A DNA stretch of 64,000 nucleotides from Chitinophaga pinensis (GTDB lineage Bacteria > Bacteroidota > Bacteroidia > B-17B0 > Aurantibacillaceae). Location: the NCBI GenBank assembly GCA_945860225.1, contig CAMAPT010000009.1:59262-123261 (forward strand), in the 5' to 3' direction. Below, piece by piece: positions 7,822 to 15,457 of this stretch. The position numbers were made by a program, and so were the translations under genes. The stretch's first letter is position 1. Every line of letters starts with the position of its first letter. Below the pieces are notes generated by a model. The model did no database searches and was not told where the DNA came from. It worked only from the letters and a program-made list of their open reading frames with translations.

Positions 7822-8427
7822 ATGAAAGATATTTTTGGATATATCAAATCTAAACTCTTTTTAAAGCATCTTTTGTTTTCACTCTTAAGTTTGGTTGTTT
7901 TTTTATGGATATTATCTAAACTACTGCATCTATATACCGATCATGGTAAAATAGCAGAAGTTCCTGATTTTAAAAGTAAATCCATTCAAGAATTAGATGA
8001 ATTTATTGTAGATAAAAAAGTGAGTTATATTATTATTGATAGCATTTATAATCCAGAAGAAAAACCGGGAATTGTGATTAAACAAGATCCGGAACCAAAA
8101 TCAACAGTCAAACATAATAGAACTATCTATTTATACGTTACTAGTATGCTACCACCACAAATTGCCATGCCAAAATTGGTTGACAGAAGCAGAAGACAAG
8201 CATTATTAATGATTGAAAGTTATGGCCTTAAAGTAGGAAAAATAACAGAAGTAAAAGGTGATTGTGTGGGTTGCATATTAAGACAATTATTTAACGGCAA
8301 AGAAATTATACCAGGTGAACCTATTAAAAAAGGTAGTGAAATTGATTTAGAAATAGGAAAACAAGAAGATAGACTGATAACTCCTGCTGACTCTGCTAAA
8401 CAGATGACTGATACAGAAGAAAATTAG
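7822..8427 (+). CDS. PASTA-domain membrane protein
   Basis: 201 residues. One N-terminal transmembrane helix (about residues 16-36, HLLFSLLSLVVFLWILSKLL) anchors an extracytoplasmic region with two PASTA domains. The first is roughly 45-110 (AEVPDFKSKSIQELDEFIVD ... KPGIVIKQDPEPKSTVK), the second about 112-178 (AMPKLVDRSRRQALLMIESYG ... NGKEIIPGEPIKKGSEI). PASTA domains bind muropeptides or beta-lactams in Firmicutes kinases; in Bacteroidota these short single-TM forms have no assigned role, and there is no kinase domain here. Eight nucleotides separate it from the T9SS protein gene and a further 2 nt precede the pseudouridine synthase, so the three form one operon. Confidence 0.9.
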   Translation: MKDIFGYIKSKLFLKHLLFSLLSLVVFLWILSKLLHLYTDHGKIAEVPDFKSKSIQELDEFIVDKKVSYIIIDSIYNPEEKPGIVIKQDPEPKSTVKHNRTIYLYVTSMLPPQIAMPKLVDRSRRQALLMIESYGLKVGKITEVKGDCVGCILRQLFNGKEIIPGEPIKKGSEIDLEIGKQEDRLITPADSAKQMTDTEEN

Positions 8428-8434
8428 AATAATA

Positions 8435-10339
8435 ATGACCTTAAAAGGAATTATACAATCCATCATAATCATCTTACTTAATCTGTTAGGTTTCTTAGCG
8501 ATTTCACAAGAACAGTTACAGCCATTACATTATAACCTTAATCTTCCTGAAATAAAACAAAGCAGTATTTCAAACAAGAAAACAACAAATCTCACCTCTC
8601 TTAATTTACCTTTTTTTGACGATTTTTCATACGCTTATAAATCTAGCTATCCATCTGTTTATAATTGGTTAGATTCGAACGTATATGTCAATTCCAGTTT
8701 TGCTATTGCTCCATTAACTCTTGGCGTTGCCACCTTCGATGGATTAAATAAAAGAGGATATCCCTATTCCATAAGTGCACCGGTCAATTATTCAGGTTTA
8801 GCAGATATATTAACTTCTCGTCCAATAAATTTACAGTCGACTGCCACACGAACCTACAGTCCGACAGATAGTATTCATCTGAGTTTTTACTACCAAGCAG
8901 AAGGCAATGGGGAAGCTCCAGAATTGAACGACTCCTTATCCGTTGATTTTTGGAAACCTAGACAACAAAAATGGACAAAAGTTTGGGGTGTAAAAGGTTA
9001 TAACCCAAGCGCGGCAGATACTAATTTTTACCGAGTAAGAATTCCGATTACCGACACTGCTTTTTACCATTATTCATTTCAGTTTCGTTTTAGGAACAAC
9101 GCCACCACAAGCGGTAGTCTCGATCATTGGCATGTTGATTATGTTCAAATAAAAGAATTTTATTTTTATGAAGACACGGTTTTAGATGACATAGCATTTG
9201 CCTACAAGCCAAGTTCATTTTTGAAAAATTATTCGACTATGCCATATCGACAATATAATCGTGATTTAGAAATGGGTAGTGGATTTCGTAATTTTTTTCG
9301 AAACAACTTCGACATTCCTAAATTTTCGGTATATAACTATACAATTAAAGACGCTCTCGACAATAATATACCAACCGATGTGTATGGCACATTCAATAAT
9401 CCTGGATTTTTACCATTTTTGAATAACGGTTATTACGATGGATTAGCCGCTAAACCAATTTTCAAATTACAACCTTTTCCAACTTCATTTTCCGATTCTA
9501 CTTTTTTCAAGATTCAACATACGCTTGTTTCATCGGGCGATAGCAAAAACGCTAATGATACCCTTGTTCACATTCAAAAATTTTCAAATTACTATGCCTA
9601 TGATGATGGCTCTGCAGAGTTAGGGTATTATTTAAACGCTTATGGTGCTAAAGTAGGACTCAGATTTACCGTAAATACAGGCGACACCTTAAGATCTGTG
9701 CGCATTTATTTTGATCCGGTTGTTGAAGGACCAGCTATCAAAGCTTCTTCATTTCGTTTAATGATTTGGGCATCAATCAACGGTGGACCTGGAAATTTAC
9801 TATATAAAGATAGTTTAATGTATCCTACGTATTTATCTGAAGGCCATCATTCCATACCTACATATAAATTATCATCCTGCCTGCCTTTAACAGTAGGAAC
9901 CTATTATATTGGTATTCAACAAACAACCAATCAACCTTTAAATATAGGTTTCGATAAAAACACAAATCATAGCAATGCCTTATATTATAATCTCGGCGAT
10001 GGCTGGGTTCAATCTGCCATCAAAGGCTCATTGATGATTAATCCAGTAATGGGTTGTACCTATCCGGAAGCTGTAAGCATTGTTGAGCGTCAAGTCAATG
10101 ACGATTTCTCTGTTTTTCCAAATCCTGCCCAAAATAGTATTACGATTAATGGCTCAGGCCAACAACTAAATGCATCTAAAATCGAAATTTTAACGGCCCT
10201 AGGTCAAATAATACACACACAACCATTGGTTTGGAATGAACCAATTGATATCAGTAGTTTACCAAACGGATTATATTTTATTCAAGTAAAAGGGCATCAT
10301 CTAAACATGGTTCCAAAAAAAATAATTATTTCAAAATAA
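8435..10339 (+). CDS. Secreted protein with T9SS type A sorting domain
   Basis: 634 residues. An N-terminal signal peptide (IIIILLNLLGFLAISQ) leads to a large beta-rich region with no domain I can name: LPFFDDFSYAY, then a lectin/jelly-roll-like segment (HLSFYYQAEGNGE, HYSFQFRFRNNATTSG, LDHWHVDYVQI). A second segment (about 390-540: DDGSAELGYYLNAYGAKVGLRF ... YYIGIQQTT) resembles domains often found ahead of sorting signals. The C-terminal about 75 residues are a type A sorting domain (FSVFPNPAQNSITING, then ISSLPNGLYFIQVKG and a final KKIIISK). Exported by Sec, moved across the outer membrane by the type IX system and probably attached to the surface. Lies in an operon between the PASTA and RluA-type genes. 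Confidence 0.92.
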   Translation: MTLKGIIQSIIIILLNLLGFLAISQEQLQPLHYNLNLPEIKQSSISNKKTTNLTSLNLPFFDDFSYAYKSSYPSVYNWLDSNVYVNSSFAIAPLTLGVATFDGLNKRGYPYSISAPVNYSGLADILTSRPINLQSTATRTYSPTDSIHLSFYYQAEGNGEAPELNDSLSVDFWKPRQQKWTKVWGVKGYNPSAADTNFYRVRIPITDTAFYHYSFQFRFRNNATTSGSLDHWHVDYVQIKEFYFYEDTVLDDIAFAYKPSSFLKNYSTMPYRQYNRDLEMGSGFRNFFRNNFDIPKFSVYNYTIKDALDNNIPTDVYGTFNNPGFLPFLNNGYYDGLAAKPIFKLQPFPTSFSDSTFFKIQHTLVSSGDSKNANDTLVHIQKFSNYYAYDDGSAELGYYLNAYGAKVGLRFTVNTGDTLRSVRIYFDPVVEGPAIKASSFRLMIWASINGGPGNLLYKDSLMYPTYLSEGHHSIPTYKLSSCLPLTVGTYYIGIQQTTNQPLNIGFDKNTNHSNALYYNLGDGWVQSAIKGSLMINPVMGCTYPEAVSIVERQVNDDFSVFPNPAQNSITINGSGQQLNASKIEILTALGQIIHTQPLVWNEPIDISSLPNGLYFIQVKGHHLNMVPKKIIISK

Positions 10340-10340
10340 T

Positions 10341-11405
10341 ATGACAAACCATTTAGAAGAGGTTGAATCGGGAGAAGAAGAAAAAGAACTATACGAACAC
10401 CATCACATAAAGGTTGAAAAAGGCCAAGTGATGATGCGAATCGATAAATTTTTGATGATTCGGGTCCAAAATGCTACCAGAACAAAATTACAACAGGCAT
10501 GCGATGCCGAATGCATTTTAGTAAACGGAAAACCCGTTAAATCAAGCTACAAAGTAAAACCATTAGATGAAATTTCGATTTTAATGACATCGCCACCTCG
10601 TGATGTAGAAGTAGTAGCTGAAAATATTCCTATTAATGTAGTTTATGAAGATGATTACATTTGCGTTGTAAACAAAGAACCCGGAATGGTAGTGCATCCT
10701 GCTTATGGACATTATACAGGTACACTTGTCAATGCCTTAGCATACCGATTTCAAAATTTACCTACATCCAAAACTCAACTAACTGAAAATTTATCGATTG
10801 ACAGACCAGGACTAGTGCATCGTATTGATAAAAACACGTCCGGTATTATCATTGTGGCAAAAACAGAATTAGCAATGAGTTTGCTAGCTAAAGATTTTTT
10901 TGATAGAAATTTAGACAGGAAATACATCGCCATTGTATGGGGAGATGTAAAAGGAGATTCGGGCACCATTACTTGCAATGTAGCTCGCGATTTAAAAAAT
11001 AGAAAAGTAATGGCATGCTTTCCGGATAGCGACCATGGTAAACATGCCGTTACTCATTACAAGGTGCTTGAACGTTTTGGTTACGTAACAGTTGTTGAAT
11101 GTAAATTAGAAACCGGAAGAACCCACCAAATACGTATTCATATGAAACATTTGGGACATCCGTTATTTAACGACAATGAGTACGGTGGTGATCGAATTTT
11201 AAAAGGGTTACCTAGTAATAAGTACAAACAATTTATTGAAAATTGTTTTGAAATTTTACCTCGTCAAGCTTTACATGCCAAAACATTAGGTATTACCCAC
11301 CCTATAACCAAAGAGCCTATCTTTTTTGAGAGCGATTTACCAAACGATATGCAGCAGGTTATTGAAAAATGGAGAAAATACTCGTATAAATTCGAAGAAG
11401 AATAG
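10341..11405 (+). CDS. RluA-family 23S rRNA pseudouridine synthase (RluD-like)
   Basis: 354 residues. An S4 RNA-binding domain (about 34-95: MRIDKFLMIRVQNATRTKLQ ... CILVNGKPVKSSYKV) precedes the synthase core. The catalytic Asp motif is RPGLVHRIDKNTSGIIIVAK (about residue 155), with the supporting motifs YEDDYICVVNKEPGMVVHPA and ETGRTHQIRIHMKHLGHPL. It isomerises uridine to pseudouridine in large-subunit rRNA; the S4 domain and length fit RluD rather than RluA itself. An acidic N-terminal extension (HLEEVESGEEEKEL) is present. It begins 2 nt after the preceding T9SS gene. Confidence 0.95.
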   Translation: MTNHLEEVESGEEEKELYEHHHIKVEKGQVMMRIDKFLMIRVQNATRTKLQQACDAECILVNGKPVKSSYKVKPLDEISILMTSPPRDVEVVAENIPINVVYEDDYICVVNKEPGMVVHPAYGHYTGTLVNALAYRFQNLPTSKTQLTENLSIDRPGLVHRIDKNTSGIIIVAKTELAMSLLAKDFFDRNLDRKYIAIVWGDVKGDSGTITCNVARDLKNRKVMACFPDSDHGKHAVTHYKVLERFGYVTVVECKLETGRTHQIRIHMKHLGHPLFNDNEYGGDRILKGLPSNKYKQFIENCFEILPRQALHAKTLGITHPITKEPIFFESDLPNDMQQVIEKWRKYSYKFEEE

Positions 11406-11426
11406 ACGACGGATTTAACAAAAAAA

Positions 11427-11840
11427 CTATTCATTAATCCACATAAATACTTGACCATTATTCTGGTAATGGTCAAAATCTTTATGAAATAATATCGTAC
11501 AAAAATCGATAAGCGGTAATATGCCGAAAACACCACCTAATGTGGCAATATAAGCAACCGGAACGTAGGGTTTGGCGCCTAAATAAATGCGATGTAATCC
11601 CACCATTCCGAATGGAAATGGAAATGCGAGAATTGCTGATTTGACACGTTTACTTAAATGGATTTTTTCTCGAAAAAACGTAATCAGTGCATGTGGTGGC
11701 GATTTTTTTAATTCAGAATTTTTTTCAACAAATCTAAGATTCAAACTATCCCCATTTTCTAGGTATACTGTAATTGCTTTAGAAGAAAAATTCAACAAAA
11801 ACAAGCATACGAAGCATAGTAAAAATACCGAATACCGCAT
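11427..11840 (-). CDS. TM2-domain membrane protein
   Basis: 137 residues. A signal-like first hydrophobic segment (residues 4-20) is followed by a short periplasmic part (ITVYLENGDSLNLRF) and then a TM2 domain from about residue 66. The domain is KSAILAFPFPFGMVGLHRIY, the GAKPY-PVAYIATLGGVFGI second helix, and LPLIDFCTILF, ending with the aromatic NNGQVFMW tail. TM2 domains are two-helix hairpins with a conserved GLHRFYLG-like turn. Related proteins are common in Bacteroidota and lack a defined function. Convergent with the rluD-like gene, only 21 nt away. It begins 6 nt after the SCO gene, so it may be the last gene of that operon. Confidence 0.85.
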   Translation of the reverse strand: MRYSVFLLCFVCLFLLNFSSKAITVYLENGDSLNLRFVEKNSELKKSPPHALITFFREKIHLSKRVKSAILAFPFPFGMVGLHRIYLGAKPYVPVAYIATLGGVFGILPLIDFCTILFHKDFDHYQNNGQVFMWINE

Positions 11841-11846
11841 AAATAA

Positions 11847-12473
11847 TTATTCTTGTTTTAAAAGATGAATATCGGATATCAATTTCACAACGGCCAAACT
11901 ATCTGTTCCGTCATACATGCCTCTAATGCGTTTATGTTTATCAACCAATATAAATAACTCACTGTGTAAAAAGCCTTCTTCGCTTCCGTCTTCTTCTAAA
12001 GCATTTATCAAATAGCTGTATCTTGCCATATCATAAATCATTTTTTTATTTCCGGTCAAAAAATGCCACTTATTTTTTAAAGCGCCATAACTCTGCGCAT
12101 ATCCATTAAGGATGGCTATGCTATCATGCGCCGGATTAACCGTGTGTGATAAAATCAAAATGTCTTTATCTTTTTTAAATGCTTCTTGAACATGAACTAG
12201 CTGCGAACTCATTTTCGGACAAATACTCTGGCAAGTTGCAAAGAAAAAATCAGCAACATAAATTTTATCATTTACAGTTTTTTCTGTGATGGTGTCATGG
12301 TGCTGATTGATAAAAGAGAAATTTTGAACCGTATGATAAATCGTATCAGTACCGCTTACTCCGGCTATTTTTTTCTCTCCAATAACAGGCAGAAGCATTT
12401 TATGATGTTCGGATGATGATTGGCAAGCTGAAAACATCAACCATAAAACAGAAGTAATCGTTAAAAATTTCAT
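11847..12473 (-). CDS. SCO1/SenC-family copper-binding lipoprotein
   Basis: About 208 residues from the ATG at 12473, which follows the upstream stop directly (TAACATG). An ATG 15 nt earlier would overlap that gene. The N-terminus has a lipobox (LMFSAC), so it is probably a periplasm-facing lipoprotein. The SCO thioredoxin-like fold shows the copper site CQSIC (CxxxC) and the distal His in GFLHSELFILVDKHKRI. SCO proteins deliver copper to the CuA centre of cytochrome c oxidase or act as thiol-disulfide partners. The preceding gene encodes a similar-sized relative without the Cys motif. No oxidase genes are in the window. Confidence 0.93.
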   Translation of the reverse strand: MKFLTITSVLWLMFSACQSSSEHHKMLLPVIGEKKIAGVSGTDTIYHTVQNFSFINQHHDTITEKTVNDKIYVADFFFATCQSICPKMSSQLVHVQEAFKKDKDILILSHTVNPAHDSIAILNGYAQSYGALKNKWHFLTGNKKMIYDMARYSYLINALEEDGSEEGFLHSELFILVDKHKRIRGMYDGTDSLAVVKLISDIHLLKQE

Positions 12474-12474
12474 G

Positions 12475-13137
12475 TTATTTGCTTTCAATGGTATTTGTTT
12501 TAATCATTTGTTCTTTTTCTTCTTTTAATCTTAAATGCTGATATTCTTCCGTTAAGCGTTTAATTTCAGATACATACCTAGCATCATAATAGCCTCTTAT
12601 ATGGCGATTTTTATCAATCAAAACAAAAAAACTATAATCAACGTAATAGGGTTTTTGTTTGAAATAACTAATATTTAAACTGTCGAAAGACTTTTGATTC
12701 CAATAAAAATTCAAAACATTTTTACTACTTAATGATAATTTTTCCATTTCCTTTAATGAATTAGGATCTGATAAACTGTCACAAGGTGTTACAATGATAA
12801 ATGGAATCAACTTTATTTTGTCTTTTTTGTATTGAACATATTCACTCAATCCGGCTAGGCGGTAATTGTCCTTTTTATAGGCTTGTTTAATAAAACACAC
12901 AGCATACAAAGGATAATTGACTGTATCAATTTCAATCTGTTTTAAATCCTCCTGATTAGCAGAAGACCATGTTTTAAAAACAGATCCTACAAAATAAAAT
13001 GAAGTGTCTTTTTCTACCCATGTTTTTGGTCCAAAATAAGGTAGTTTCCTTGAATTAATAGTGGTAAATTCAAGAACAATTTTAAACAAGGCCGGAAATA
13101 ATAGGATGACAAAAAAAATGAGTTTTTTATTTTTCAT
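12475..13137 (-). CDS. SCO-like membrane-anchored protein lacking the copper motif
   Basis: 220 residues with an N-terminal transmembrane anchor (about 5-22, KLIFFVILLFPALFKIVL) and a thioredoxin-like C-terminal half. YVDYSFFVLIDKNRHIRGYY parallels the SCO segment FLHSELFILVDKHKRIRGMY of the downstream protein, but there is no CxxxC: the matching region reads YAVCFIKQAYKKD, and the only other Cys lies in VTPCDSLSD. This suggests a paired paralogue that has lost copper or redox chemistry, perhaps as a structural partner. Adjacent and co-directional with the SCO gene. The assignment rests on the shared C-terminal pattern and position. Confidence 0.75.
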   Translation of the reverse strand: MKNKKLIFFVILLFPALFKIVLEFTTINSRKLPYFGPKTWVEKDTSFYFVGSVFKTWSSANQEDLKQIEIDTVNYPLYAVCFIKQAYKKDNYRLAGLSEYVQYKKDKIKLIPFIIVTPCDSLSDPNSLKEMEKLSLSSKNVLNFYWNQKSFDSLNISYFKQKPYYVDYSFFVLIDKNRHIRGYYDARYVSEIKRLTEEYQHLRLKEEKEQMIKTNTIESK

Positions 13138-13270
13138 TTGAGGATGCTATTTATTTTTCTAATTACCAAGATTTTATAATCAAGTTATATCTTTTGGCTT
13201 AATACTTTATAAACCATCTGTTATAGAAATGTTTTGATAAATTAACACATTATTATCACAGTAGTTTAGA

Positions 13271-13705
13271 TTAAAAATCTCTATTATTCAAACTCAACTT
13301 AATTTTGTCTGCTAATCGGTCTCTAAAAAGACGCTTGTGAGCGCTCCGCATTCCAAACAACGGAATATTTTCTAAATCTCCATCATTATAAACCAAATGT
13401 ATTTTCCGCATCGATTTTAATTCAATGTCTTTTGCATCTAAAAAATAAAACTCCCTGTTGTATATAAGAGATTGCTTGATTTCAAATCGATTTTCATAAA
13501 CAACGGCATAGGGATTAACCAAAAACCAAAGCGATTGAAAAGTAAGAATTAGACCAGGAATAGCTGTTGCTGAACCCCAAGGATTAACCTCCATCAATAA
13601 ATTAAAACTAACTATGTCCAATACCAGACTTGAAAGGACTACGCAAACTACTAATATAATGTTGCGCTCAAAATATTCTTTTGGCTCTTCTTCTTTGTTT
13701 TTCAC
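13271..13705 (-). CDS. Small membrane protein with PH-like C-terminal region
   Basis: 144 residues. After a charged N-terminus (KNKEEEPKEYFERN) come two hydrophobic helices, about 14-38 (IILVVCVVLSSLVLDIVSFNLL) and 45-68 (AIPGLILTFQSLWFLVNPYA). A soluble stretch with a beta pattern follows (VVYENRFEIKQSLIYNREFYFLDAKDI), ending in LADKIKLSLN. Two helices followed by a short beta domain resemble bacterial PH-domain membrane proteins, but the match is loose. Monocistronic, divergent from the lytic transglycosylase. Function unknown. Confidence 0.7.
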   Translation of the reverse strand: MKNKEEEPKEYFERNIILVVCVVLSSLVLDIVSFNLLMEVNPWGSATAIPGLILTFQSLWFLVNPYAVVYENRFEIKQSLIYNREFYFLDAKDIELKSMRKIHLVYNDGDLENIPLFGMRSAHKRLFRDRLADKIKLSLNNRDF

Positions 13706-13828
13706 AATGCAAAGTTAAAAATTTAAACTCTTTAACTTTTGATTATTAGATATATTTTTCAATCTTTATGTTTATTATTTTTCATTTCTGTTACTTTTCT
13801 TAATTAGCCACATTATATACTAAAAAAG

Positions 13829-15349
13829 ATGCTCATTCAATTAAAATATACATTCAAGAGGGCACTTTTAGTGTCTATGTTTGCAACAGGAAACTTGCTC
13901 GCGCAAAATAACCTTACTATTACTGATAATCCAGTGGCGGCGATGCTTGACAGCTTAGCCAATCAAAAAATTCTTGAAAAGGCTTTAGCTAAACCTGTTT
14001 ATCCTAAAACAAATAAATATAAATATGCTGAGGATAGTGTTCCTCGTTTTGAGGATTTTGTTTATGAAAGCCGTTTAGCAAAGTTAGATGTTAATTCACC
14101 GTTTGATTTAATTTATAATCCACATGTGAAAGGATTCATCGAACTATATGCTGTTCGTAAACGAGAATTAGTCAGTAGAGTTTTAGGATTATCTCAGTTA
14201 TATTACCCGATGTTCGAAGAAGTATTTGATAAACATAATATTCCTTTAGAACTAAAGCACTTAGCAGTGATTGAATCAGCCTTAAATCCCAATGCACGCT
14301 CAAGATGTGGAGCCACCGGCTTATGGCAATTTATGTACCCTACCGGTAAAATGTATGGCTTACATGTTAATTCATACATCGATGAACGCTCAAATGTTTA
14401 TAAAGCAACTGAAGCAGCCGCAGAATACCTGAAAAATCTTTATGGTATGTTTGGAGACTGGCAAATGGTTTTAGCCGCATATAACGCAGGACCAGGCACA
14501 ATTAGTAAGGCTATCAGACGTAGTGGGGGTAAAAAAACCTATTGGGAAATCAGACCATTTTTACCGTTAGAAACTCAGGCTTATGTTCCCGCATTTATAG
14601 CCGCCAATTATGTGATGACTCATGCTACTGAACACAACATTTACCCTTCTGCGCCTCGAAAAACCTACTTTGAAGTAGATACAGCTATTGTAAAAGAACC
14701 TATGAGCTTTGATCAAATTTCTTCTGCTTTAGATGTATCTGTTGATGAAATTGTTTATTTTAATCCTCAATACAGAAAAGGAATGATTCCGGCAGGAGGA
14801 AATAGCTTAACCCTTCCTAAAACAAAAATCGGAACCTTTATTTCAAACGAAACCGAAATTTATGCTGCCATTAAATCTCAAAAAAAGGTTGAAGCTGAAA
14901 ATACAGTAGCCGTTAAAGAAGTTCAAAAAATACACACCGTTCGACACGGTGAAAAACTCGGAACCATTGCCCGAAAATACGGCGTAACTATTGCCGAACT
15001 GAAATCTTGGAACTACATTGGTAAAAAGGGTTTAAAATCCGGAAAAAAATTAATTGTTTACGTAAAACAGGATGTTGTTGTTCCAGCTGCTAATGTTGCA
15101 AAATCAGACGCGCCAAAAGAGCCTCAAGTTCATATCGCAACTAAATCAAAAACGGATTCAACAGTTAAATTAGCCGAGAAAAAATCTGAAAATTCAACAG
15201 AAGCAAAATTCCATAAAGTGAAAAAAGGAGAAACTCTATATGGTATCTCTAAAAAATACGGCATTAGCGTTGACAAGCTATTAGAAATGAATGGGCTGAA
15301 AAAAAATCCACAGCTATTGTTCGGTCAAAAAATCAAATTAGTTTCTTAA
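13829..15349 (+). CDS. Lytic transglycosylase with two LysM domains (MltD-like)
   Basis: 506 residues. A signal peptide (ALLVSMFATGNLLAQ) targets it to the periplasm. The SLT domain (about 145-275) shows the catalytic Glu in LAVIESALNPNARS, then GATGLWQFM, the AAEYLKNLYGMFGDWQMVLAAYNAG block, and LPLETQAYVPAFIAA. Two LysM peptidoglycan-binding modules follow near 370-413 (HTVRHGEKLGTIARKYGV) and 463-505 (HKVKKGETLYGISKKYGI), joined by a Lys/Thr/Ala-rich linker. It cleaves the MurNAc-GlcNAc bond forming 1,6-anhydroMurNAc, in wall remodelling. Monocistronic with its own terminator. Confidence 0.95.
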   Translation: MLIQLKYTFKRALLVSMFATGNLLAQNNLTITDNPVAAMLDSLANQKILEKALAKPVYPKTNKYKYAEDSVPRFEDFVYESRLAKLDVNSPFDLIYNPHVKGFIELYAVRKRELVSRVLGLSQLYYPMFEEVFDKHNIPLELKHLAVIESALNPNARSRCGATGLWQFMYPTGKMYGLHVNSYIDERSNVYKATEAAAEYLKNLYGMFGDWQMVLAAYNAGPGTISKAIRRSGGKKTYWEIRPFLPLETQAYVPAFIAANYVMTHATEHNIYPSAPRKTYFEVDTAIVKEPMSFDQISSALDVSVDEIVYFNPQYRKGMIPAGGNSLTLPKTKIGTFISNETEIYAAIKSQKKVEAENTVAVKEVQKIHTVRHGEKLGTIARKYGVTIAELKSWNYIGKKGLKSGKKLIVYVKQDVVVPAANVAKSDAPKEPQVHIATKSKTDSTVKLAEKKSENSTEAKFHKVKKGETLYGISKKYGISVDKLLEMNGLKKNPQLLFGQKIKLVS

Positions 15350-15352
15350 TTC

Positions 15353-15381
15353 AAAACCCTCTGCAACCAGAGGGTTTTTTT
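15353..15381 (+). terminator. Terminator after the lytic transglycosylase
   Basis: The AAAACCCTCT / AGAGGGTTTT stem with a short GCAACC-type loop is followed by seven Ts, 4 nt after the stop codon. Confidence 0.9.
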
Positions 15382-15457
15382 AATTTACACTTGTGATAAA
15401 TAGGATAGTAAACCTATTTTTTTGTTTATATATTTAGCTGATAATGATATAAAGGAT